From: Falsiroseomonas sp051433195
Lineage (GTDB): Bacteria > Pseudomonadota > Alphaproteobacteria > Acetobacterales > Acetobacteraceae
Length of the DNA stretch: 64,000 bases
Direction of reading: 5' to 3'
Assembly (NCBI RefSeq): GCF_051433195.1
Contig: NZ_JBHMFT010000012.1
Span: 62,001 to 126,000, forward strand
Part shown: positions 56,883 through 64,000 of the stretch, piece by piece
How the letters are laid out: every line of letters starts with the position of its first letter
Position numbering within the stretch: position 1 is the first letter of the stretch
Program-made: the position numbers and the translations under genes
The notes under the pieces: generated by a model
The model's input: the letters and a program-made list of their open reading frames with translations, nothing else
Told to the model about the DNA's origin: nothing
The model's database searches: none

Positions 56883-58541
56883 ATGCGCGACCCCAACCTC
56901 GAAGCCCTGCTGATCCAGCGCGGCGCCGTCACCCGTATCGCAACCGCCCTCGGCATCTCCACCGCCGCCGTCTCGCAGTGGCGACGGGTGCCGGAGGATC
57001 GGGTGGTGGAAGTCGCACGTGCCCTGGGCGTGCCACCCGCCACTGTCCGGCCGGATGCGCCCGAGGCGCCGCCCGAAATTCCCCGCCGCGAAGGATCAGC
57101 CCGCCCCATGGCCACCCGCCCACCGCTTCGCCGCCGGCGCCGGACCAAGATCATCGCGACCCTCGGCCCGGCCTCCTCCTCGGCCGAGGTGATCGAGCGG
57201 CTGTTCCGCGCCGGGGCCGACGTGTTCCGGTTGAATTTCAGCCATGGCAGCCACGAGGATCATGCGGCGCGGATCGCGACGATCCGGGCGTTGGAGGAGA
57301 AGGTCGGCCGGCCGATCGGCATCCTGGCCGACGTCCAGGGGCCGAAGCTGCGCGTCGGCAAGTTCCAGGCCGGCCGGGTGCAGTTGCAGACCGGCCAGAG
57401 CTTCCGGCTCGACCTGTCCCCCACGCCCGGCGATGTCCGCCGCGTGCAACTGCCGCATCCCGAGATCATCCAGGCCGCCGGCATCGGTACCACGCTGCTG
57501 CTCGATGACGGCAAGCTGCGCCTGCGCGTGACCCACAAGCGGGAGGATCACCTGGAGACCCTGGTGGTGGTCGGCGGGCCGCTGTCGGACCGCAAGGGCG
57601 TCAACGTGCCGGATGTGGTGCTGCCGATCCCGGCGCTGACGGAAAAGGACCGGATCGACCTCGACTTCGTGCTGGATCAGGGCGTGGAGTACATCGGCCT
57701 GTCCTTCGTGCAGCGGCCGGAGGATGTGATCGAGGCGAAGCAGATCGCCGCCGGGCGCGCCTGGATCATGGTGAAGATGGAAAAGCCGCAGGCGGTCGAG
57801 AACCTCGACGCCATCCTGGCGGAGGCGGATTGCGTCATGGTCGCGCGCGGCGACCTCGGCGTGGAATGCCCGCCGGAGGAAGTACCGCTGATCCAGAAGC
57901 AGATCGTCCGCGCGGCGCGGCTGCTGGGCAAGCCGGTGGTGGTGGCGACGCAGATGCTGGAAAGCATGATCACCGCGCCCTCCCCCACCCGGGCCGAGGC
58001 GCAGGACGTCGCGACGGCGGTGTTCGATGGCGCGGATTGCGTGATGCTGTCGGCCGAGACCGCCGCCGGGCAGTTCCCGTTCGAGGCGGTGAACATCATG
58101 GACCGCATCGTGGCGCGGGTGGAACAGGACCCGGACTGGCGCCGCCTGACGGATGCCGCGCGCCCGGCGCCGGAGAAGAACTCGGCCGGCGCCATTGCCG
58201 CCGCGGCGCGGCAGGTGGCGCAGACGATCGAGGCGGAGGCAATCGCGACCTTCACCTCCACCGGGTCCACCATGCTGCGCGTGGCGCGGGAGCGGCCGAG
58301 TTGCCCGATCCTCGGCCTGACCGCCAGCATGCAGACGGCGCGCCGCATGGCCGTGGTCTGGGGCGTGCACCCGATGATGACGGTGGAGCTGCATTCCATG
58401 ACGGACATGGTCGCCAAGGCGATCCGCGCCGCCAGCCAGGAAGGCTTCGCCAAGGCGGGTGACGAGGTGGTGGTGACGGCCGGGGTGCCCTTCGGCACGC
58501 CCGGCACCACCAACGCGCTGCGCGTCGCCATCGTGAAATAG
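56883..58541 (+). CDS. pyk: Pyruvate kinase with N-terminal helix-turn-helix domain
   Basis: A 552-residue protein. Residues 76-552 (477 residues) form a complete pyruvate kinase: TKIIATLGPASSS, FRLNFSHGSHEDHAARI, DVQGPKLRVG, MVKMEKPQAVENL, ARGDLGVE, ATQMLESMI and LSAETAAG. Residues 1-58 are an in-frame YdaS/Cro-like helix-turn-helix (VTRIATALGISTAAVSQWRR, then VPEDRVVEVARALGVPPATV), joined by a Pro-rich linker. No stop separates them. An internal ATG at 57108 behind AAGGAT could also make the kinase alone. Final step of glycolysis; the DNA-binding part suggests autoregulation or a moonlighting role. Confidence 0.9.
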   Translation: MRDPNLEALLIQRGAVTRIATALGISTAAVSQWRRVPEDRVVEVARALGVPPATVRPDAPEAPPEIPRREGSARPMATRPPLRRRRRTKIIATLGPASSSAEVIERLFRAGADVFRLNFSHGSHEDHAARIATIRALEEKVGRPIGILADVQGPKLRVGKFQAGRVQLQTGQSFRLDLSPTPGDVRRVQLPHPEIIQAAGIGTTLLLDDGKLRLRVTHKREDHLETLVVVGGPLSDRKGVNVPDVVLPIPALTEKDRIDLDFVLDQGVEYIGLSFVQRPEDVIEAKQIAAGRAWIMVKMEKPQAVENLDAILAEADCVMVARGDLGVECPPEEVPLIQKQIVRAARLLGKPVVVATQMLESMITAPSPTRAEAQDVATAVFDGADCVMLSAETAAGQFPFEAVNIMDRIVARVEQDPDWRRLTDAARPAPEKNSAGAIAAAARQVAQTIEAEAIATFTSTGSTMLRVARERPSCPILGLTASMQTARRMAVVWGVHPMMTVELHSMTDMVAKAIRAASQEGFAKAGDEVVVTAGVPFGTPGTTNALRVAIVK

Positions 58542-58605
58542 CGCGCCGCGGTTGACCTGGGCGGCAGGCGCGCGTTCCCTGCGGCCGTAGCCTGGAGTTG
58601 CCACG

Positions 58606-59121
58606 ATGAGCCTGCGCCGCCTGTCCCTCGTCCTGCCGCTGCTGGCGGGCCTTGCCTCCCCCGCGGCCGCACAGCAGGCGGGGCTGTATGACGTGACCGG
58701 CACCAACCTGGACGGCACCAGCTATACCGGCGTGGCGCAGATCCAGCAGGTCGGGCTGTCCTCCTTCACCATCCTGTGGCGCATCGGCAACCAGGCGGTG
58801 GAGGGCGTGGGCTTCGCCTCCGGCCGCACCATCGCGGTGGCCTATGGCCTGTCGCGCCGCCCGGGCATCGGCATCTACGCGCTGAACCCAGATGGCAGCA
58901 TGGAGGGCGAGTGGACCATCATCGGCGCGCCTGCCAATGCGCGGGAAAGGCTGGTGCCGCGCAATCCCCCCGCCGCCGCCGCGGCACCGCCCGCCGCCGC
59001 CGCGGCACCGCCGGCTGCAACCGCGCCTGCGAACCCTTCGGCCACGGTGCCGCCCGCCGCCGATCCGCCTGCCACCCTGCCCGACGCGGCGCCGCCGCCG
59101 GCGACTCCGGCCCCGCAGTAG
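58606..59121 (+). CDS. Secreted hypothetical protein with Ala/Pro-rich tail
   Basis: A 171-residue protein of unknown function. Residues 1-23 are a signal peptide ending AAAQQ. Residues 24-115 form a compact beta-rich domain (LYDVTGTNLDGTSYTGVAQI, GIGIYALNPDGSMEGEW). The last 55 residues are low-complexity Ala/Pro, with PPAAAAA repeated. A periplasmic or wall-spanning role is likely. ATG follows TGGAG. It is downstream of the pyruvate kinase gene by 64 bases. Confidence 0.78.
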   Translation: MSLRRLSLVLPLLAGLASPAAAQQAGLYDVTGTNLDGTSYTGVAQIQQVGLSSFTILWRIGNQAVEGVGFASGRTIAVAYGLSRRPGIGIYALNPDGSMEGEWTIIGAPANARERLVPRNPPAAAAAPPAAAAAPPAATAPANPSATVPPAADPPATLPDAAPPPATPAPQ

Positions 59122-59125
59122 CGGC

Positions 59126-60199
59126 CTACCGGCCCCGCGCCCGGCGTTCCCCGGCCAGCAGCGCCGCCTTGCGCGGTACGCCCCAGCGATAGCCGGTGAG
59201 GTCGCCGCTGGCGCCGACCACGCGGTGGCAGGGCACCGCGAGCGCCACCGGATTCTGCGCGCAGGCGCGTGCCACGGCGCGCGTCGCCGCGGGCTGGCCG
59301 AGTTCCGCCGCCAGGCCGGAATAGCTGCGCGTCTCGCCGAGCGGGATGCGCGTCAGCGCCTCCCACACCCGGCGCTGGAAGGCGGTGCCGCGCAGGTCCA
59401 GGGGCAGGGCCAGCGCGGCGGATGGCTCGGCCAGGAAGGACGCGATGGCCTGGACCGAGGCGGCCAGGTGGTCCGGCGCCGGCGCGATTCGGGCCCGCGG
59501 GAAGCGGGCGCGGAGGTCGCCTTCCAGGGACTCCGGCGGCTCGGCGAAGCCGATGTAGCAGATGCCGGCCCCGGTCGCGCCGACCAGCAGCGGCCCCATG
59601 GCGCTGTCGGCATGGGCGATGTGGATCACCTCCCCGGCCCCGCCGCGCCGGGCGGCGCCGGGGGTCATGCCGAGGTGGCGGCCGGGGCTCTCGTAGACGC
59701 GGCTTTCGCTGCCGAAGCCGGCGCCGGCCACCGCCTCCGCCACCCGGTCCCCGGCGGCGAGGGCGGCGTGCAGGCGGCGGGCGCGGACTCCCTCGGCGTA
59801 GCTGCGCGGCGTCACGCCGGTGATGTCGCGGAACAGGCGCAGGAAGTGGTGGCGGGCATAGCCGGCGCGGGCGGCGAGCGCCTCCAGCGAGGGAATGGTC
59901 TCGGCTGCCTCGATCATGGCGCAGGCGGCGGCGACGGCCTCGGCATGCAGGCGGGCGCGGTCGCCCCTGGGGTCGCAGCGCTTGCAGGCGCGGAAGCCGG
60001 CGGCCTCGGCGGCGGGGGCATCGGGGAAGAATCGCGTGTTGCGGCGGAGCGGCGGGCGGGCCGGGCAGCCGGGGCGGCAGAACACGCCCTGGGTGGTGAC
60101 GGCGTAGAGGAAGCCGCCGCAGGCGGGGTTTGCCTGGCGGTCCAGCACCGCCTGCCAGCGCAGGCCGTCGAGGATCTCGGGGAGCGGGGCTTCGGGCAT
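59126..60199 (-). CDS. ada: Bifunctional Ada regulator/DNA alkyltransferase
   Basis: A 357-residue adaptive-response protein. The N-terminal zinc domain has C41, C45, C72 and C75 (GVFCRPGCPA, ACKRCDP), of which the first accepts methyl groups from phosphotriesters. An AraC helix-turn-helix (about 85-180) follows. The C-terminal O6-alkylguanine transferase has the active-site PCHR (C324) in AVPCHRVVGASGDLTGYRWG. When methylated, Ada activates its own regulon. No alkB or alkA gene lies beside it. Confidence 0.93.
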   Translation of the reverse strand: MPEAPLPEILDGLRWQAVLDRQANPACGGFLYAVTTQGVFCRPGCPARPPLRRNTRFFPDAPAAEAAGFRACKRCDPRGDRARLHAEAVAAACAMIEAAETIPSLEALAARAGYARHHFLRLFRDITGVTPRSYAEGVRARRLHAALAAGDRVAEAVAGAGFGSESRVYESPGRHLGMTPGAARRGGAGEVIHIAHADSAMGPLLVGATGAGICYIGFAEPPESLEGDLRARFPRARIAPAPDHLAASVQAIASFLAEPSAALALPLDLRGTAFQRRVWEALTRIPLGETRSYSGLAAELGQPAATRAVARACAQNPVALAVPCHRVVGASGDLTGYRWGVPRKAALLAGERRARGR

Positions 60200-60281
60200 G
60201 GCGGTCACCACATCAGTGCGTTGTCGGGCAAATTGGCACCGCAGCACCCGCCGCCGCCATCCGCGGGTTGCGGCGCAACGC

Positions 60282-60848
60282 CTACAGCGCGACGCCTTCG
60301 ACCCGCCGCACCAGCTCCCGCCGCCGCTGGTCACCGCCGGGCAGCTTCGGGTGCAGCGCCAGGGCGGCGTCGAGGCTGCGCAGCGCACCGCGCAGGTCGC
60401 CGGTTTCCTCCTGGAGCTGGGACAGTTGGACCAGCGCGCCGAAATGCCGCGGCTCCAGCCGCAGCGCCTCCTGCAGGTCGCGCGCGGCGGCGGCCGTGTC
60501 GCCGAGGCGGGCATAGGCCTGGGCGCGCAGCAGCCAGCCATCCGCCGCGCCGGGTTCCAGCACCAGTGCGGCGTCGAAATCCTCCAGCGCATCCGCGGTC
60601 GCATTCGACTGGATGTTGCGGACGCCGCGTTGCAGCAGCAGCGCGGCGGCGGGCGAGACGGCGCGGCTCCAGAGCGCGCGGATGCGGGCCTCGACGAGCT
60701 GGCCGCCTTGCGTGTCGGGAGCGGCCTTCAGCGCCTCGAACAGCTGGTCGAGCTGGGCCTGGCGGGTCTCGGCCGGGGTTCGTGCGGCCGGTTGCGCCAG
60801 TGCGGGCGGCGCGAGGAGCAGCAGGACCAGGGCGGCACGGAGCATCAT
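60282..60848 (-). CDS. Secreted tetratricopeptide-repeat protein
   Basis: A 188-residue protein with a signal peptide (MMLRAALVLLLLAPPALAQ) and three TPR-like repeats between about 85 and 180 (ALEDFDAALVLEPGAADGWL, AAARDLQEALRLEPRHFGAL, ALRSLDAALALHPKLPGG). TPRs mediate protein contacts, here in the periplasm. The start at 60848 is chosen for the GGAGG seven bases upstream. It lies 43 bases after the glcF stop and may be co-transcribed with it. Confidence 0.88.
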   Translation of the reverse strand: MMLRAALVLLLLAPPALAQPAARTPAETRQAQLDQLFEALKAAPDTQGGQLVEARIRALWSRAVSPAAALLLQRGVRNIQSNATADALEDFDAALVLEPGAADGWLLRAQAYARLGDTAAAARDLQEALRLEPRHFGALVQLSQLQEETGDLRGALRSLDAALALHPKLPGGDQRRRELVRRVEGVAL

Positions 60849-60891
60849 GGTCACAGCCTCCGGAATCGGGTGCCCGGGGCGCCGTTTCGGC

Positions 60892-62217
60892 TCATGCGGT
60901 GGCACGGGCCGAGCGGGCGGTGGCCACGGCGCCGGGTTCCGGGCCACCGGCCATCCAGTCCAGCAGTTCCACCGTGTGGACGGTGGGCATCGCACCGCCG
61001 GCCAGTTGCGTCAGGCAGCCGATGTTGCCGGCGGCGATCAGGTCGGCGCGGGTGCGGTCCAGGTTGGCCAGCTTGCGGTCGCGGAGTTGGCCGGCGATCT
61101 CGGGCTGCATCAGATTGTAGGTGCCGGCGCTGCCGCAGCAGATATGGCCCTCGGCGGGTTCCTTCACCGCGAAGCCGGCGCGCTTCAGCAATTCCTTCGG
61201 CGCGGTCGTGATCTTCTGGCCGTGCTGCAGGCTGCAGGCTGAATGGTAGGCGACGGTGAGATCCGGCCTGGGCCGGCACGGCGCGTAGTCGAACTTCTGC
61301 AGGACCTCGGTGATGTCCATCGCCAGGGCGGAGATGCGGGCGGCCTTGTCGGCATCCGGCTGCGTGCGGAACATGAAGCCGTAATCCTTCACCGTGGTGC
61401 CGCAGCCCGAGGCGTTGACAACGATGGCATCCAGGCCCTCCCCGTCCAGTTCCGCGGTCCAGGCGCCGATATTGGCGCGGGCCAGGCGCATCGCCGGGTC
61501 GTGGTGGCCCATGTGGTGGTCGAGCGCGCCGCAGCAGCCCTGGTCCCGGGTCACCACCACATCGAGGCCCATGCGGGTCAGCAGGCGGATGGTCGCCTCG
61601 TTGATCGAGGGGGCCAGCACCTTCTGGGCGCAGCCCGTCAGCAGCGCGACCCGGCCGCGGCGGTGCCCCTCGGCCCGGTGCACGCCCGGCCGGTCCATCG
61701 CACTGGCCGGCGGCACGCTTCCGGGGGCCAGCCGGAACATCGCCCGCAGCCGCTGCGCCGGCATCGAGGTGCCCGGTACGAAGCGGGACAGATGGCGGCC
61801 GAACACGGCGCCGCGCAGCGCCAGGCGGAAGCGGCCGGGATAGGGCAACAGGGCCGAGAGCAGGCGGCGCAGCGCGCGTTCGGCGGGCGGGCGCTGGTAG
61901 GTTTCCTCGATGTGGCGCCGGGCGTGGTCCACCAGGTGCATGTAGTTCACGCCGGAGGGGCAGGTCGTCATGCAGGACAGGCAGGACAGGCAGCGATCGA
62001 CATGCTTCACCACCTCCGGCGTCGCCGGCCGGTCGTTCTCCAGCATGTCCTTGATCAGGTAGATGCGGCCGCGCGGGCTGTCCAACTCGTCGCCCAGCAG
62101 CAGGAAGGTCGGGCAGGTGGCGGTGCAGAAGCCGCAATGGACGCAGGTCCGCAGGATGCGGTTGCTCTCGGCCGTATCCGGGTCGCGCAGCTGTTCGGCC
62201 GTGAAGGTGGTCTGCAT
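60892..62217 (-). CDS. glcF: Glycolate oxidase iron-sulfur subunit
   Basis: A 441-residue protein that passes electrons from glycolate oxidation to the respiratory chain. Two 4Fe-4S motifs are present: C25-C28-C31-C35 and C76-C79-C82-C86. Two CCG-type domains follow (DQGCCGALDHHMGHH and HICCGSAGTYNL), typical of GlcF. The partner subunits GlcD and GlcE are not encoded here; the gene upstream is on the other strand or a peptidase. Length is normal for GlcF. Confidence 0.93.
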   Translation of the reverse strand: MQTTFTAEQLRDPDTAESNRILRTCVHCGFCTATCPTFLLLGDELDSPRGRIYLIKDMLENDRPATPEVVKHVDRCLSCLSCMTTCPSGVNYMHLVDHARRHIEETYQRPPAERALRRLLSALLPYPGRFRLALRGAVFGRHLSRFVPGTSMPAQRLRAMFRLAPGSVPPASAMDRPGVHRAEGHRRGRVALLTGCAQKVLAPSINEATIRLLTRMGLDVVVTRDQGCCGALDHHMGHHDPAMRLARANIGAWTAELDGEGLDAIVVNASGCGTTVKDYGFMFRTQPDADKAARISALAMDITEVLQKFDYAPCRPRPDLTVAYHSACSLQHGQKITTAPKELLKRAGFAVKEPAEGHICCGSAGTYNLMQPEIAGQLRDRKLANLDRTRADLIAAGNIGCLTQLAGGAMPTVHTVELLDWMAGGPEPGAVATARSARATA

Positions 62218-62363
62218 CTCGATCTCCCGCCGCGTCCTACATAGGGTCTGGCCCGGCCGGCCGGAAGCCGCGGAATGCAGGGCATGGGGAACCGCCGGGC
62301 TGCCGCGGCGCTTGCAGAACGCCCCTCATCCGCGGCGTGGTTTCCAGGGCGAGGAGACGCAGG

Positions 62364-62546
62364 ATGCGCGACCCGACACGGACCGATGCCGGCCACCGCC
62401 CGGTGACCACCAGCCTGGCGCAGCCCGGCCAGGTCGCCCGGCTTGGCGCTGCCGAGGTGGCGCGCCAGCAGGCGCTGCTACGGATCGGCCGGCCGCAGGA
62501 AGCGGCGCGGCAGGATCGGCGCAGGGGCGACCGGCGCTCCGCCTGA
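62364..62546 (+). CDS. Possible small hypothetical protein
   Basis: A 60-residue basic, Arg/Gln-rich product (RDPTRTDAGHRPVTTSLAQ) in the 347-base gap between glcF and the M81 peptidase. The ATG follows GAGGAGACGCAGG, a possible ribosome site. There is no recognised family or membrane segment, and high GC makes chance ORFs common. Confidence 0.3.
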   Translation: MRDPTRTDAGHRPVTTSLAQPGQVARLGAAEVARQQALLRIGRPQEAARQDRRRGDRRSA

Positions 62547-62564
62547 GCCCATTCGCGGCCACCG

Positions 62565-64000
62565 CTATCCCCAGGCGGCGTCCGCATCAAGCGGGAACAC
62601 CGGGCGCGGCAGGCCGCGGAATTCGAAGCGCGACAGCACCGGGCTGACCAGGCCCGGCGCGTCCACTTCCAGGGTCCGGTCGGGCGTCGCGTAGATGTCG
62701 AAGCCGGCGCGGAAATGGCCGCGCGACTTCACCACGATGGTGCGCGCCGCCTCGACGTCGACGCCGAGGATCTCCAGCATCGCAGGGTCCAGGAGCTGCC
62801 GACGCAGGCTGCCCACGGCCAGCAGCAGGCCGCTATCCTCCAGTTCCAGCAGCGCCGCCGGGCCGATGGAGAAGGCGCGGCCGGCGATGCTGCCTCGGCG
62901 TCCCACGCCGGTGCCGTCCGACAGCGCGCGGACCGTGGCGCCGGTCCGGAAGGTCTCGGCGAAGGGGCCGGGCGTCGCGTTGGCCACCGCCTGCATCCGG
63001 GCGCCCTGCCCGGCCGCATGGGCGGCGGCGGCGAGCACCGGGTCGATCAGCACGCCGAACACCACGCCGCGGGCCCTCGATTGATGCAGGGCAGCCAGCA
63101 GCGCGGTGGTGTTGCCGCCGCCGCCGCCGCCGGGATTATCCGCGACGTCGGCCAGCACCAGGCGTGGCACGGCCGCATCGGCGCCGGCCGCGACGGCCAG
63201 CGCCACCGCATCGGGGATGGAGGTCAGCGTTCGGCTCAGCGCCGCGCGATCCTGCCAGATGCGACCCGCGAGGCGTTCCGCGAGCGCCTTCGCCTTGGCG
63301 CCCTGCCCCGGCCGTGCCGAGGCCCAGACGCAGAGGCCGCATTTCGGGATGTCGGTATAGGCGAAGCCGCCGGTGACGGAGACGCCGACCAGATCGGGGT
63401 CCGCCTCCCGCGCCGCGACGCCTTCCGCGATGGCGGCGGAATAGGGCGAGGCCTCGGCGGTCAGCAGCGTGACGGTGGGCGGCGTCATCGGCAGGCGGAT
63501 GAAGTGGGTTTCGGGCCGTTCGCCGCTGGCCAGCATGTGGCGAATGGCGCCGGCGGCCTCCGAGGCGCGCTCGCGCATGTCGACATGGGGATTGGTGCGG
63601 TAGGCGATCAGCAGGTCGGACAGCGCGATCTGGCGGTCGGAGACGTTGCAGTGCAGGTCGAGCGTGCCGACGATCGGCACATCCGGCCCGACGACCTCCC
63701 GCAGCATGGCGAGGATGGCGCCGTCGGTGTCCGCCTCCTCCGCCGCGCGGCTGGCGCCGTGGCTGGCGACGTAGACGGCGTCGACCGGGCCGGCCGCTTC
63801 CAGGCGGGCGCGCGCGATCCTCAGGAACTCCGGGAAGATGCCTGGCGCCATGATGCCGCCGGGGGGCGCGGTGATGACGATCAGCGGCACCGGCTCCCAT
63901 GCGCCGGTCGCGTCCATGCGGGTGTAGAAGCCCGGGATCTCGGTGGGGACGGCGCTGACCTTGGCGCGTCCGGCCTCGGTGATCGCCTCGCCCTCGACCC
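62565..64000 (-). CDS. M81 family metallopeptidase (MlrC-like), 5' end cut by window
   Basis: At least 478 residues are visible and the frame remains open at the window edge, so the true start lies beyond 64000. Features of the MlrC/M81 family are VASHGASRAAEEADTDGAIL, GTLDLHCNVSDRQI and LADVADNPGGGGGGNTT. MlrC hydrolyses linear microcystin fragments, but most homologues are of unknown substrate and lie among peptide or organic-acid transport genes. The C-terminal domain (about 330-478) is the MlrC C-terminal region. Confidence 0.9.
   Translation of the reverse strand, partial: VEGEAITEAGRAKVSAVPTEIPGFYTRMDATGAWEPVPLIVITAPPGGIMAPGIFPEFLRIARARLEAAGPVDAVYVASHGASRAAEEADTDGAILAMLREVVGPDVPIVGTLDLHCNVSDRQIALSDLLIAYRTNPHVDMRERASEAAGAIRHMLASGERPETHFIRLPMTPPTVTLLTAEASPYSAAIAEGVAAREADPDLVGVSVTGGFAYTDIPKCGLCVWASARPGQGAKAKALAERLAGRIWQDRAALSRTLTSIPDAVALAVAAGADAAVPRLVLADVADNPGGGGGGNTTALLAALHQSRARGVVFGVLIDPVLAAAAHAAGQGARMQAVANATPGPFAETFRTGATVRALSDGTGVGRRGSIAGRAFSIGPAALLELEDSGLLLAVGSLRRQLLDPAMLEILGVDVEAARTIVVKSRGHFRAGFDIYATPDRTLEVDAPGLVSPVLSRFEFRGLPRPVFPLDADAAWG

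Noticed and set aside
62237..62590. Minus-strand open frame in the glcF-M81 gap
   Set aside because: Its composition is that of an antisense frame and there is no ribosome site; the plus-strand candidate is only slightly better and is listed at low confidence.

Overview
This 64 kb window is very GC-rich (roughly 70% by eye) chromosomal DNA with dense coding on both strands. The gene content points to an alphaproteobacterium, most likely a Roseomonas-like member of the Acetobacteraceae: TRAP, TAXI and tripartite tricarboxylate (Bug/TctC) transport genes, HWE-family sensor kinases, a GapR-type (DUF2312) nucleoid protein and a DUF1244 protein. That assignment is inference from family distributions. 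No rRNA, tRNA, insertion sequence, prophage or CRISPR array was seen.

Layout. 1-4.9 kb (minus): a TRAP transporter (DctM cut by the window edge, DctQ, DctP), an orphan peptide-type binding protein and a CBS-domain protein. 5.1-9.0 kb (plus): a carboxylic-acid cluster (malate/lactate-type dehydrogenase, isocitrate-lyase/PEP-mutase-type lyase, type II haloacid dehalogenase) and a methyltransferase. 9.2-16.3 kb: a Bug receptor, DUF1028 protein, MFS transporter, Gfo/Idh/MocA oxidoreductase, secreted histidine phosphatase, GAF/HisKA_2 sensor kinase and 4-hydroxybenzoate 3-monooxygenase. 16.5-19.7 kb (plus): phosphonate-type PhnD-PhnE-PhnE plus a hexapeptide acyltransferase, with no PhnC ATPase. 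19.7-24.9 kb: a TAXI-TRAP pair, a small hypothetical protein and a second orphan peptide-binding protein. 24.9-31.7 kb: ABC exporter, DEAD-box helicase, CitE-like lyase, CaiB/BaiF CoA-transferase and an OxyR-like regulator. 31.8-37.2 kb: two Bug receptors, a TctA-TctB fusion permease and a PrpF/4-oxalomesaconate-tautomerase-type isomerase. 37.2-49.9 kb: a signalling island of five two-component proteins, interrupted by a small Tat-signal Ser-Arg-Pro peptide gene with an HprK-PqqD fusion gene, a 28-bp tandem array and a ferritin-like gene. 50.1-64 kb: shikimate-dehydrogenase-type enzyme, MocR regulator facing a 2OG-Fe dioxygenase, GapR, DUF1244, glycerate kinase, OmpA-like porin, pyruvate kinase with an N-terminal helix-turn-helix, an Ada regulator, a TPR protein, glycolate oxidase Fe-S subunit and a truncated M81 peptidase.

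How it fits together. The metabolic theme is uptake and breakdown of small organic acids and aromatics. Eight solute-binding proteins feed dehydrogenases, lyases and CoA-transferases. PobA makes protocatechuate and the PrpF-type isomerase could act in its 4,5-cleavage branch. GlcF, glycerate kinase and pyruvate kinase lie on the glycolate/glyoxylate-glycerate-pyruvate route.

Most notable points: (1) a YdaS/Cro-like helix-turn-helix domain fused in frame to a full-length pyruvate kinase, preceded by two CTTA-N7-TAAG boxes 41 bp apart; (2) a short Tat-signal peptide with a Ser-Arg-Pro repeat tail encoded 24 bp upstream of an HprK-like kinase fused to a PqqD domain, a candidate peptide-modification system; (3) a MocR regulator facing a 2OG-Fe dioxygenase across nested direct repeats; (4) a dispersed G/C hairpin family used as terminators, one of which contains the dioxygenase stop codon.
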